Part shown: one piece after another, positions 9,026 through 17,331 of the stretch
Layout: every line of letters begins with the position of its first letter
How positions within the stretch are numbered: the stretch's first letter is position 1
Source of the DNA: Aliidongia sp035943795
GTDB taxonomy: Bacteria > Pseudomonadota > Alphaproteobacteria > ATCC43930 > CGMCC-115725
Assembly: GCF_035943795.1 (NCBI RefSeq)
Contig: NZ_DASZBY010000066.1
Location: forward strand, 62,001 to 126,000
Direction of reading: 5' to 3'
DNA: 64,000 nucleotides
Notes under the pieces: model-generated
What the model saw: only the letters and a program-made list of their open reading frames with translations
Databases searched by the model: none
What the model was told of the DNA's origin: nothing
Made by a program: the position numbers and the translations under genes

Positions 9026-9955
9026 ATGCGCAAGGTCACCGTCGCCGGCGCCCAGCTGGGCCCGATCCAAAGGGACGAACCGCGCGCCGAAGTCGTCACC
9101 CGTATGCTGATCCTGATGGACGAGGCCAAACAGGCCGGTGCCGACCTGATCGTCTTTCCCGAGCTGGCGCTGACCACGTTCTTCCCGCGCTGGTACATGG
9201 AAGATTCGGCCGAGATTGACAGCTGGTTCGAGCGCGAGATGCCGAACGCGGTGACGCGTCCGCTGTTCGAGCGTGCGGCCCGCCATGGCATGGGCATGTA
9301 TCTGGGCTATGCCGAGCTGACGCCGGACGGGCATCATTTCAACAGTTCGATCATCGCCGACCGGACCGGCGCCATCGTCGGCATGTACCGCAAGGTCCAC
9401 CTGCCCGGCCATGCCGAGTTCGATCCGGAGCGCGCGTTCCAGCACCTGGAGAAGCGCTATTTCGAACCGGGCGACCTGGGCTTTCCGGTATGGCGGACGA
9501 TGGACGGCATCTTCGGCATGTGCATCTGCAACGACCGCCGCTGGCCCGAGACCTATCGCGTCATGGGCCTGCAAGGCGTCGAGATGGTGCTGCTCGGTTA
9601 CAACACGCCGTCGGTCAACTCGCAGAACAGTGCCGAGGGGCCGGAACGGCGGCTGTTCCATAACCGGCTGTCGGTCCAGGCCGGCGCCTACCAGAATTCG
9701 ACCTGGGTCGTCGCCGTCGCCAAGGCCGGCATCGAGGATGGCTTCCCCATGATCGGCGGCAGCCTGATCGTCAATCCAGAAGGCCGGATCATGGTCGAGG
9801 CAAAGACCGAGGCCGACGAATTGATCGTCCATGCCTGCGACCTCGATGCGACCTTGTTCGGCAAACGGACGATCTTCGACTTCGCGCGCCATCGCCGCAT
9901 CGAGCATTATGGGCTGATCTGTTCGCAGACCGGGGCGATCCCGCCGGCACCCTGA
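9026..9955 (+). CDS. N-carbamoyl-D-amino-acid hydrolase-like carbon-nitrogen hydrolase
   Basis: 309 aa nitrilase-superfamily amidase. The catalytic triad is visible as Glu46 (FPELALTTFF), Lys123 (YRKVHLPGHAEF) and Cys168 (GMCICNDRRWPETYRVMG). The spacing and the CNDRRWPE block are characteristic of D-carbamoylases, which turn N-carbamoyl-D-amino acids into D-amino acid, CO2 and ammonia. There is no signal peptide, so it is cytoplasmic. A strong GAGGAG site precedes the start, 21 bases after the M81 gene. The subfamily call is good; related beta-ureidopropionase-type activity cannot be excluded. Confidence 0.87.
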   Translation: MRKVTVAGAQLGPIQRDEPRAEVVTRMLILMDEAKQAGADLIVFPELALTTFFPRWYMEDSAEIDSWFEREMPNAVTRPLFERAARHGMGMYLGYAELTPDGHHFNSSIIADRTGAIVGMYRKVHLPGHAEFDPERAFQHLEKRYFEPGDLGFPVWRTMDGIFGMCICNDRRWPETYRVMGLQGVEMVLLGYNTPSVNSQNSAEGPERRLFHNRLSVQAGAYQNSTWVVAVAKAGIEDGFPMIGGSLIVNPEGRIMVEAKTEADELIVHACDLDATLFGKRTIFDFARHRRIEHYGLICSQTGAIPPAP

Positions 9956-9998
9956 CCGGCCGCCCCGTCGCTTTGCAAGTCCCGACCCGAGGTGCCCC

Positions 9999-11462
9999 AT
10001 GACCGATACGATACCCGACCATTACGACCTGCTCGTTCGCGGCGGGACGGTGATCGACGGCACGCGCAGCCCCCGCTTCGGCGCCGACGTCGGCGTCCGC
10101 GACGGCCGGATCGTCGCGATCGGCGACCTTTCGGCCGGCACCGCCGCGCGCACGATCGAGGCTGCGGGCAGGATCGTGGCGCCGGGCTTCATCGACTCCC
10201 ATACCCATGACGACGGGGCGGTGCTGGCCGATCCGCAGATGATCTGCAAGATCTCCCAGGGCGTCACCACGGTGGTGACCGGGAATTGCGGCATCAGCAT
10301 CGCGCCGCTCGATCCCGATACCCCGCGGCCGATGCCGCTGACCCTGCTGGCCGCGGAAGGCCCGCCGGCACCACCGGCGTTCAGGCACTTCGCCGACTAT
10401 ATGGCGGCCCTGCGCCAAGCACCCGCCTCGGTCAACGTGGCGCCGATGGTCGGCCACACGACCCTGCGGGTCACGACCATGGCCAGGCTCGACCGCGCCG
10501 CCACGCCGGCCGAGATCGCGGCGCAGCAGGACCTGCTGACCGAAGCGCTCGAGGCCGGCGCCATCGGCATTTCGACCGGCACCTATTATCCACCGGCCGC
10601 GATGGCTTCGATGGCGGAGGTTATCGAGGTCTGTCGGCCGCTGACCGGCTCGGGCGCGGTCTATGTCACCCACATGCGCGACGAAGCGGAGGGCTGCGTC
10701 GATTCCCTGAACGAGACGTTCGAGATCGGCCGCGCGCTGGAGGTGCCGGTGGTGATTTCCCACCACAAGCTGCACCGCGAGGCGAACTTCGGCAAATCGG
10801 CCGTCACCCTGCCGCTGATCCGCGCCGCGATGGCGTGCCAGTGCGTGGCGCTCGATTGCTATCCCTACAACGCCAGCTCGACCATGCTGCACACGGAGGA
10901 AGCCAAGCTGCAGGGCCGCGTGCGTATCGCGACCAGCGGCAGCCATCCCGAGCAGGCTGGCCGCGACCTGGCCGACATCGCTGCCGAATGGGGCCTGGGC
11001 CTGGTCGAGGCGGCAGAGCGCCTGCAGCCGGCCAGCGCGATCTATTTCAGCATGGACGAAGGCGACGTGCGGGCGATCCTGGCCTTCGACGAGACCATGA
11101 TCGGCTCCGACGGCCTGCCGATCGGCGAAAAGCCGCACCCGCGCCTGTGGGGCACCTTCCCGCGCGTGCTCGGTCACTACAGCCGCGACCTGGGCCTGTT
11201 TCCGCTGGAAACCGCCGTCTGGAAGATGAGCGGGCTGACCGCGAAGAATTTCGGGATCGCCCGACGGGGCACGATCGCCGTCGGCAATCATGCCGACATC
11301 GTCGTGTTCGATGCGGCGACCGTGCGCGACACAGCGACCTACGATACGCCGTGCGAACCGGCGCAGGGGGTCGACGCGGTGATCGTCAACGGGGTTCTGA
11401 CCTGGTGGCAAGGGGCGCATAGCGGCGCCCGCGAGGGACGGGTCCTTTCACGAGGGATCTGA
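9999..11462 (+). CDS. N-acyl-D-amino-acid deacylase (D-aminoacylase), amidohydrolase superfamily
   Basis: 487 aa. The amidohydrolase metal motif HxH is in APGFIDSHTHDDG (about residues 64-76). VTGNCGISIAP supplies the Cys ligand typical of D-aminoacylases. GISTGTYYPPAAMAS, THMRDEAEG, SHHK and the late Asp in IGSDGLP (near residue 370) follow in family order. It removes an N-acyl group from a D-amino acid in the cytoplasm and is the last gene of the ABC/M81/carbamoylase cassette. GAGGTG precedes the start. Confidence 0.9.
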   Translation: MTDTIPDHYDLLVRGGTVIDGTRSPRFGADVGVRDGRIVAIGDLSAGTAARTIEAAGRIVAPGFIDSHTHDDGAVLADPQMICKISQGVTTVVTGNCGISIAPLDPDTPRPMPLTLLAAEGPPAPPAFRHFADYMAALRQAPASVNVAPMVGHTTLRVTTMARLDRAATPAEIAAQQDLLTEALEAGAIGISTGTYYPPAAMASMAEVIEVCRPLTGSGAVYVTHMRDEAEGCVDSLNETFEIGRALEVPVVISHHKLHREANFGKSAVTLPLIRAAMACQCVALDCYPYNASSTMLHTEEAKLQGRVRIATSGSHPEQAGRDLADIAAEWGLGLVEAAERLQPASAIYFSMDEGDVRAILAFDETMIGSDGLPIGEKPHPRLWGTFPRVLGHYSRDLGLFPLETAVWKMSGLTAKNFGIARRGTIAVGNHADIVVFDAATVRDTATYDTPCEPAQGVDAVIVNGVLTWWQGAHSGAREGRVLSRGI

Positions 11463-11507
11463 CCAGTCAAAGCGGCGAAGCGCCGGTGCGAACTTCCCGA
11501 TTGACCG

Positions 11508-11556
11508 ATACATAACTCTTCGGCTATTGATAACTCATAGCTGGAGAGTTATGTAT
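11508..11556. promoter_or_regulatory. Candidate ArsR operator: 12-bp inverted repeat plus a third half-site
   Basis: ATACATAACTCT (11508-11519) is repeated exactly in inverted form at 11545-11556, and ATAACTC occurs a third time at 11530-11536. The right arm covers the ribosome site and the first bases of the start codon of the ArsR-type gene. Binding there could block both transcription and translation initiation. The repeats are seen directly; autoregulation by the downstream ArsR protein is an inference from family behaviour. Confidence 0.6.
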
Positions 11557-11884
11557 GCCGATGCCCCTAGATCATGACACTCTGTTCAAAGCGCTCGCCG
11601 ATCCGACTCGGCGAGCCCTCTTCGAACGGCTGTGCCGGGACGGGGAGCAGACGGTCGGGGCGCTGACGGCACAGGCCGGCGTCTCGCAGCCCGCTGTCTC
11701 GAAGCATCTGGGCGTGCTGAAGCAGGCCGGTCTGGTGCGCGACCGCCACACAGGCCGCCAGACGCATTATAGCGCGCAGCTCGATGCCCTGGCCCCGCTG
11801 GTCGACTGGACCAGTCAGATGACGGGGTTCTGGGAAAGCCGGTTCGACGACCTCGAAGATCTGCTGAAAAGGATGGATCAATGA
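11555..11884 (+). CDS. ArsR-family winged-helix transcriptional regulator
   Basis: 109 aa, one HTH_ArsR domain: LFKALADPTRRALFERL, then the recognition region VSQPAVSKHLGVLKQAGLV, and a beta-wing with RHTGRQTHYSA. No cysteine-rich metal site of the ArsR or SmtB kind is visible; the protein resembles the metal-independent ArsR members paired with SRPBCC proteins. GGAGAG lies 6 bases before the ATG, inside an inverted repeat that is probably its own operator. The stop overlaps the next gene (ATGA). Confidence 0.9.
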   Translation: MPMPLDHDTLFKALADPTRRALFERLCRDGEQTVGALTAQAGVSQPAVSKHLGVLKQAGLVRDRHTGRQTHYSAQLDALAPLVDWTSQMTGFWESRFDDLEDLLKRMDQ

Positions 11885-12291
11885 ACAATACAGCGGCCGA
11901 GACGCGCTCCGTCGTCGTCGAACGGGAGATACCCTATCCGCCGGAAAAGATCTGGCGCGCGCTGACCCAACCGCACCTGATCGAGGAGTGGCTGATGAAG
12001 AGCGACTTCAAGCCCGTCACGGGCCACCGGTTCGATTTTCGCGCAGGCTGGGGCTCGGTCGACTGTCGGGTGCTGGCCGTCGAGCCGAACAAGACGCTGT
12101 CCTACACGTGGGATGCCCAAGGTCTCGAGAGCGTCGTCACCTGGACTCTCACCCCGTCCAGCGCGGGCACCCGCCTGCGCATGGAGCAATCGGGCTTCCG
12201 GCCGGATCAGCAGCGGGCCTACCAGGGCGCCAAGATCGGGTGGCAACAGTTCCTTGCCGCCCTGGAGCAGATGTTGGTCAAGGTGGACTGA
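11881..12291 (+). CDS. SRPBCC (AHSA1/polyketide-cyclase-like) domain protein
   Basis: 136 aa. It opens with the START-fold signature VEREIPYPPEKIWRALTQPHLIEEWLM, followed by beta strands and the C-terminal helix GWQQFLAALEQMLVKVD. AHSA1-type proteins make a hydrophobic cavity; no enzymatic activity can be inferred. It is translationally coupled to the ArsR gene, a very common bacterial pair whose ligand is generally unknown. Confidence 0.88.
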   Translation: MNNTAAETRSVVVEREIPYPPEKIWRALTQPHLIEEWLMKSDFKPVTGHRFDFRAGWGSVDCRVLAVEPNKTLSYTWDAQGLESVVTWTLTPSSAGTRLRMEQSGFRPDQQRAYQGAKIGWQQFLAALEQMLVKVD

Positions 12292-12357
12292 CCTCTGCCG
12301 GCATCATTCGAACCATCCGCTTCGATACATACCACCTCATAGGGAGGTCCATTGACC

Positions 12358-12588
12358 ATGAGCAAATGGATTCGGCAGACCCATCGCTGGCTGTCCATCG
12401 TCTTCACCGTGACCGTCATCGCCAATTTCGGCATCATGGGACAGGCAGAGCGCCCCCTCTGGATCGTCTATTCGCCGCTGGCGCCGCTGTTCCTGCTTCT
12501 GTTCAGCGGCCTGTACATGTTCGTCCTGCCCTATACCGCCAAGCAGAGCAGGGGGCGGCCCGTTGCGGTGCAGGAACGGGCGCAATGA
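12358..12588 (+). CDS. Small hypothetical membrane protein
   Basis: 76 aa with two predicted membrane segments: WLSIVFTVTVIANFGIMG near residues 10-27 and LAPLFLLLFSGLYMFVL near 42-58. It ends in a short basic tail. AGGGAGG precedes it. ATG 12358 (10-base spacing) is preferred over an in-frame TTG at 12352 (4-base spacing). I do not recognise the family. It lies 66 bases after the SRPBCC gene on the same strand, so it is probably the third gene of that operon. Confidence 0.65.
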   Translation: MSKWIRQTHRWLSIVFTVTVIANFGIMGQAERPLWIVYSPLAPLFLLLFSGLYMFVLPYTAKQSRGRPVAVQERAQ

Positions 12589-12702
12589 GCGAATCTTGGA
12601 AGCAGATGTCCGCATCGGAGCCGATCGACGGGGAGGCCCTGGCGGCTCTTCTTCGCGCGGCCGTGGCGCCCGTTGGGGAACGGGCGTGCCGAGGCTCAGG
12701 AT

Positions 12703-13980
12703 CTAGCGGGCCAGCTTGTCGCGCCAGCGGTAATACATGACGGAGGGTGCGAGGAACCACGGATTGCCGCGATAGAACGGCCGCGTCTGGAACTCGACGC
12801 CGTCCAGGCCCGTCGCGCCGTCGGCAAGCCCCAGTACTTGGCGGCCGAGCCGCATGCCGAGGTAGCCGGCCATGCCGACGCCGGAGCCGCAATAGCCCAT
12901 GGCGTAATGCAGCCCGTCCCGCTCGCCGATATGCATCAGTTCGTCGAAGGTATAGGCCACGAACCCGTACCAGGAGTGGCTGATCCGGGTGGTCGAAAGC
13001 TCTGGAAAAACCTCGGTCATCGCGGCATGGAGCAATGGTCCGCTGACCCGCGGATCGGTTTCGCCGATCGAGACCCGGCCGCCGAACAGGATCCGCGTGT
13101 TGTCCGGCGACGGCCGGTAATAATAGACGACCTTGCGCGTATCGCTGACGATCCGGCCCTTGGGCATCAGCCGCGCCATCACGCCGGGCGCCAACGGCTC
13201 GGTCGCGATGATGTAGCTGCCGATCGGAATGACCCGGCGCTGCAGCCAGGGCGTCAATCGGCCGGTGTAGCCGTTGGTCGCGACCACGACCTGCCGGGCG
13301 GCGATCGGCCCCCGCGCGGTCTGGACGAGGAAGCCACCGCTCTCGCGCCGGATGTCGGTCGCCGGACAATGGGCCACGACCCGCACGCCCGCGGCCACTG
13401 CGCGCTCCAGCATGCCGCGATGGTATTTGGCCGGATCGATCGAGGCGTGCCGGGCATAGACCACCCCGCCGAAATAGGCGTCGGTGCCCAGTTCGCCGCG
13501 CTGCTCGGAACGGGGCACCAGATGCGCCTCGACCGTGGGCTGTGCGTCCAATTGCCGGGCCAGCGCCTCGTATTTCCCGGGACTATGGGCGGCGTGGAAC
13601 CGGCCGACGATGCGAAAGTCGCAGTCGATCTTTTCGGCCTCGACGAAGGCCGCGACCCAGGCGAGCGAGTTTCGCCCCTCCTGGATGATGGCCGCCGCAC
13701 GCTCCCGCCCGTGCCGGCGGGCGAGCGCGTCGAAGCCCGGCTTGATACTGGTCGAGATCTGGCCGCCGTTGCGCGTGCTGCAGCCCCAACCGACGTCGCC
13801 GGCATCGATCACCAGCGTGTCGCGCCCCCCGCGCGCCGTCTGCAGCGCGGCGCTCAAGCCGGTATAGCCCGAACCGATCACCACCACGTCGACCCGGGAC
13901 GGGAGCGGTGCCACCGGCACTTCAGGCCGGGGCACCTGGTCCCACCAATAGGGCGTCAGCTTGACATCCTGGACATCCAT
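12703..13980 (-). CDS. FAD-dependent oxidoreductase, gamma-glutamylputrescine oxidase/DadA type
   Basis: 425 aa. The N-terminal ADP-binding motif is VDVVVIGSGYTGLSAALQTARGG (about residues 30-52), and GDVGWGCSTRNGGQIST is typical of the PuuB-like branch of the DAO family. VVVATNGYTG and the C-terminal FAD contact GYCGSGVGMAGYLGMRLG complete it. Such enzymes oxidise an amine or amino acid and usually pass electrons to oxygen. Downstream of a GMC oxidoreductase on the same strand and near a polyamine-type ABC transporter, a role in amine catabolism is plausible but not proven. Confidence 0.87.
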   Translation of the reverse strand: MDVQDVKLTPYWWDQVPRPEVPVAPLPSRVDVVVIGSGYTGLSAALQTARGGRDTLVIDAGDVGWGCSTRNGGQISTSIKPGFDALARRHGRERAAAIIQEGRNSLAWVAAFVEAEKIDCDFRIVGRFHAAHSPGKYEALARQLDAQPTVEAHLVPRSEQRGELGTDAYFGGVVYARHASIDPAKYHRGMLERAVAAGVRVVAHCPATDIRRESGGFLVQTARGPIAARQVVVATNGYTGRLTPWLQRRVIPIGSYIIATEPLAPGVMARLMPKGRIVSDTRKVVYYYRPSPDNTRILFGGRVSIGETDPRVSGPLLHAAMTEVFPELSTTRISHSWYGFVAYTFDELMHIGERDGLHYAMGYCGSGVGMAGYLGMRLGRQVLGLADGATGLDGVEFQTRPFYRGNPWFLAPSVMYYRWRDKLAR

Positions 13981-14002
13981 TCCGCGGCCTCGCTCTGTTG
14001 TC

Positions 14003-15616
14003 CTACGTGCCGCGCAGTACGAGATCCGCGCCCTTTTCCGCCACCATGATCGTGGGCGCGTTGGTATTGCCCGAGGTCACGGCCGGAAAGACCGACGCAT
14101 CGATGACGCGCAGACCCTCGGCACCATGGACCCGCAGGTCCGCATCCACCACATCGGTCCGTTCGTCGGGACCCATCCGACAGGAACCGACCGGGTGGAA
14201 CACGCTGGAGCTTCGCTGGCGGATGTCGCGGATGAATTCCTCGTCGGACTGGACCGCCCGCCCCGGCGCGATTTCCTCGGCGACGATCGCCGCCAGCGAC
14301 GGTGCCACCGCCAACCGCCGCAGGAACCGAGTGCCGTCCAGCATCTCGCGGACGTCCTCGTCGGTCGAGAGTGCGTTCGGAAAGATCATCGGTGCCGCCA
14401 GCGGATCGGCGGAGCGGATTTCCAGGTACCCCCGGCTGGTCGGCCGGCACGGTTGCGCGCTCAACAGAAAGCCCGGGAACGGGTCCGGCCGCATCAGCGC
14501 CCGCTTGCCCGGCACGGCCCGGGTGTAGCTGAGCGGCGAGAAATACAGCTGCATGTTCGGTCGCGGCAGATCGGGTCGCGTACGGACGAAGCCGCCGCCC
14601 TGGTTCACGCTGATCGACAGCGGTCCGCGGCGGAACAGGGCGTAGCGCACGGCCGCCCGGATCCGGCCCGACCAGGTGCCCAGTTCCTGATTGAGCGTCG
14701 GCAACCGCGATCGATACAGGTGGTCGATGCAGAGATGGTCCTGCAGATGGCGCCCGACGCCCGGCCGGTCCACCAGCACATCGATGCCGTGCCGGCGCAG
14801 CAGCTCGGCCGGGCCGATGCCGGACAGTTGCAGCAGTTGCGGAGAATTGATCGAACCGGCCGCGAGGATGACCTCGCGGCCGGCCGTCACCGTCTTCCGC
14901 ACGCCCTGCTGGATATACTCGACGCCGATGACGCGCCGGTCGCGGAACAGCAGACGCGTCGCCTGGGCCCCGGTCTCGACTTGGAGATTGGGGCGCCGCA
15001 TCGCCGGTCGCAGATAGGCGCGCGCCGCCGACATGCGCAGGCCGCCGCGCATGGTGATCTGATAGAGCCCGACGCCCTCCGGGCTGCCGCCGTTGAAGTC
15101 GGGGCTGCGCGCCAAGCCGATCTCGGCACCGGCCTGCAGATAGGCCTGGCACAGCGGATGGCAGTCGCGCGCGACATCCGCTACATGCAGCGGGCCGCCC
15201 GCCCCGCGCCAGGCATCGGCGCCGCCGGCGAAATCCTCGGACTTGCGGAAATAGGGCAGCACGTCGTCCCAGCCCCAGCCGGGATTGCCCAGGTCCCGCC
15301 AATCGTCGAAATCCGCGGCCTGGCCGCGGATATGCACCATGGCGTTGATCGAGCTGGAGCCGCCCAGCACCTTGCCGCGCGGCCAATAGCCCTGGCGATC
15401 CGCCAGTGCCGCCTCCGGCTCGGTCCGATACATCCAGTTGACGCGCGGATTGTAGAACGACATGCCATAGCCGATCGGCATCTGGATCCAGAGGTGCCGG
15501 TCGCTGCCGCCCGCCTCCAGCAGCAGGATTTTCAGCGCACCGTTTTCGCTCAGCCGCCGCGCGAGGACGCAACCGGCCGATCCTGCACCCACGACGATAT
15601 AGTCGAAATGCGTCAT
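14003..15616 (-). CDS. GMC-family FAD oxidoreductase (choline/alcohol dehydrogenase-like)
   Basis: 537 aa. FAD motif DYIVVGAGSAGCVLARRLSE is at residues 5-24, GMC signature 1 near GKVLGGSSSINAMVHIRG (about 80-97), and signature 2 in VILAAGSINSPQLLQLSG. The C-terminal catalytic region has VFHPVGSCRMG with the active-site His and TSGNTNAPTIMVAEKGADL. The family oxidises primary alcohols such as choline, glycols or polyethylene glycol. It lies 22 bases upstream of the FAD oxidase gene, so the two are probably co-transcribed. Substrate unknown. Confidence 0.9.
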   Translation of the reverse strand: MTHFDYIVVGAGSAGCVLARRLSENGALKILLLEAGGSDRHLWIQMPIGYGMSFYNPRVNWMYRTEPEAALADRQGYWPRGKVLGGSSSINAMVHIRGQAADFDDWRDLGNPGWGWDDVLPYFRKSEDFAGGADAWRGAGGPLHVADVARDCHPLCQAYLQAGAEIGLARSPDFNGGSPEGVGLYQITMRGGLRMSAARAYLRPAMRRPNLQVETGAQATRLLFRDRRVIGVEYIQQGVRKTVTAGREVILAAGSINSPQLLQLSGIGPAELLRRHGIDVLVDRPGVGRHLQDHLCIDHLYRSRLPTLNQELGTWSGRIRAAVRYALFRRGPLSISVNQGGGFVRTRPDLPRPNMQLYFSPLSYTRAVPGKRALMRPDPFPGFLLSAQPCRPTSRGYLEIRSADPLAAPMIFPNALSTDEDVREMLDGTRFLRRLAVAPSLAAIVAEEIAPGRAVQSDEEFIRDIRQRSSSVFHPVGSCRMGPDERTDVVDADLRVHGAEGLRVIDASVFPAVTSGNTNAPTIMVAEKGADLVLRGT

Positions 15617-15716
15617 GAAACTTCAGGCGCCTGGCGGTTGAAGGAAAAGCACAGGATGCAGAGTGGCCGCATAACGGTTTGGTCGGCAGGTCCAGTTTGC
15701 AGAATTGCCCATACCA

Positions 15717-17216
15717 TTACGGTCGTCGCCGGGCCTGGTCGCGCAGCACCTCGCCCAGCAACGCCACGCCGCGCCGTATCACGGCGGGCGGAATGCCGCC
15801 GAACCCCAGGACCAGGCCCTTGAGCGCGATCGGCTCGATCGAAAATCGGGCGATCGGCGAGACGGTGATATCGCGTTCGGCCGCTGCCCGCGCGACCGCG
15901 ATTTCGGACAGGTCCCGGCGCAGCAGGCCGATCGTGTGCAGACCGCTGTCGCTGCGCATGACCTGCAGCAGGTCGCCCAGATCGCGCGCGGCGGCATCGC
16001 ACAGCGTATCGTGGCGTTCCTCGTAGATGCGGCGCATGCGGCGGATATGAGTCGCGAAATGCCCCTCCTCGATGAAATCGGCGACGATAGCCTGGTTGCT
16101 GGTCGGTACCCCCTGGACGAAAGCGGCGGAGACCCGCTCGAACGTTTCGACCAGCGACGGCGGCACCAGCATGAAACCCAGCCGCAAGGCCGGGAACAGC
16201 GATTTGCTGAAGGTGCCGACATAGATCACCAGACCGGTCCGGTCGACGCTCTTCAGGGTCGGCGGCGGTCGGCGGCCGAAGAAGAATTCGCCGTCATAGT
16301 CATCCTCGATGATCCAGGCGCCGGCCTGTTCGGCGGAGCGCAGCAACGCGAACCGCCGCTCAAGGCTCATGACGTGGCCCAGCGGCTGATGGTGCGAGGG
16401 CGTTACGAACGCCAGCCGGAAGTCGGGGCTGCGCCGCAGCCCCTCGTCCACCCGCAGGCCCTCGCTGTCGACCGGGACCGGGACCAGATCAGCGCCGCTG
16501 GCCAGCAGGCTGTTGCGCGCACCGATGGCGCCCGGGTTCTCGAACCAGACCTTGTCTCCAGGATTGAGCAGCACGCTGCCGATCAGGTGGAAGGCCTGCT
16601 GCGCACCGCCGACGATGAAGATCTGCGCCTGCTCGCAGGCGATGCCGCGGTTGGCGCGCAAATGGGCCGCGACCGCTTCGCGCAACGGGGCATAGCCGAA
16701 CGGGGCGCCGTAGCCCATCACGCTTTCACGGTCGCCGCGCCAGTGCTTGGCCGCGAGCCGTGCCCATTGCGCCATGGGAAACACGTCGAAGGCCGGCAGC
16801 GCCGTGACGAAGGCGCGGGGCGCGTGCGGCAGCCTGGAACGCTCGCTGAACCGGTCGACGGCCCAGCGCATCGTCTCCGACAAATGGGCTTTGTGTGGCA
16901 GCGCCGGCGGCGCTTCGATCGGCGCGCGGCGCGGTCGCTCGGCATTCAGCACGGTGCTGACGAACGCACCGGACCCGACGCGGGCCTCGACCAGCCCTTC
17001 GGCGATCAGCCGGTCGAACGCATCGATCACGGTGGTGCGCGACAGGCCCAGATCGCGCGCCAACGTGCGACTGGCCGGCAGCCGGGCGCCGGGAGCGATG
17101 GCGCCCGCCAGCATCAGATCCCGGACCGCCATGTAAAGCTGCGTGCCGATCGGGCGGGGGGAACGCCGGTCGATCACGATCGACAACAGCAGCGCGCCAC
17201 CTTCGCGTTTCACCAT
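15717..17216 (-). CDS. MocR/GabR-type regulator: GntR DNA-binding domain fused to aminotransferase domain
   Basis: About 499 aa from ATG 17216; an in-frame start at 17276 would add 20 residues. The N-terminal winged helix includes YMAVRDLMLAGAIAPGARLPASRTLARDLGLSRTTVIDAFDRL. The C-terminal fold-type I domain has IIEDDYDGEFFFG and YVGTFSKSLFPALRLGFML, with the PLP lysine in SKS. MocR proteins use PLP plus an amine or amino acid as inducer. It is divergent from an enolase/ABC transporter operon and upstream of two oxidase genes, so it is the natural candidate regulator of both sides. Confidence 0.9.
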   Translation of the reverse strand: MVKREGGALLLSIVIDRRSPRPIGTQLYMAVRDLMLAGAIAPGARLPASRTLARDLGLSRTTVIDAFDRLIAEGLVEARVGSGAFVSTVLNAERPRRAPIEAPPALPHKAHLSETMRWAVDRFSERSRLPHAPRAFVTALPAFDVFPMAQWARLAAKHWRGDRESVMGYGAPFGYAPLREAVAAHLRANRGIACEQAQIFIVGGAQQAFHLIGSVLLNPGDKVWFENPGAIGARNSLLASGADLVPVPVDSEGLRVDEGLRRSPDFRLAFVTPSHHQPLGHVMSLERRFALLRSAEQAGAWIIEDDYDGEFFFGRRPPPTLKSVDRTGLVIYVGTFSKSLFPALRLGFMLVPPSLVETFERVSAAFVQGVPTSNQAIVADFIEEGHFATHIRRMRRIYEERHDTLCDAAARDLGDLLQVMRSDSGLHTIGLLRRDLSEIAVARAAAERDITVSPIARFSIEPIALKGLVLGFGGIPPAVIRRGVALLGEVLRDQARRRP

Positions 17217-17331
17217 GGGCTGCACCCGGGCCGGAATTGGTCTTATTCGCTGTCGAGAATGGACCTTAGATCGCAAACCAATCTGTGTCGATCCTACCCG
17301 GCATGGCGTTCTTCAACCCGGTCGGGCCAGC
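17217..17331. promoter_or_regulatory. Divergent control region between MocR-type gene and enolase/ABC operon
   Basis: The 115-base gap carries the start regions of both directions. ATTGGT (17236-17241) is matched by ACCAAT (17277-17282) in inverted orientation. TGGTCTTA at 17238-17245 and a similar TGGACCTTA near 17260 look like imperfect direct repeats, the site type used by several MocR proteins. No clear -35/-10 pair is seen. Assignment as a regulator site is inference. Confidence 0.3.
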
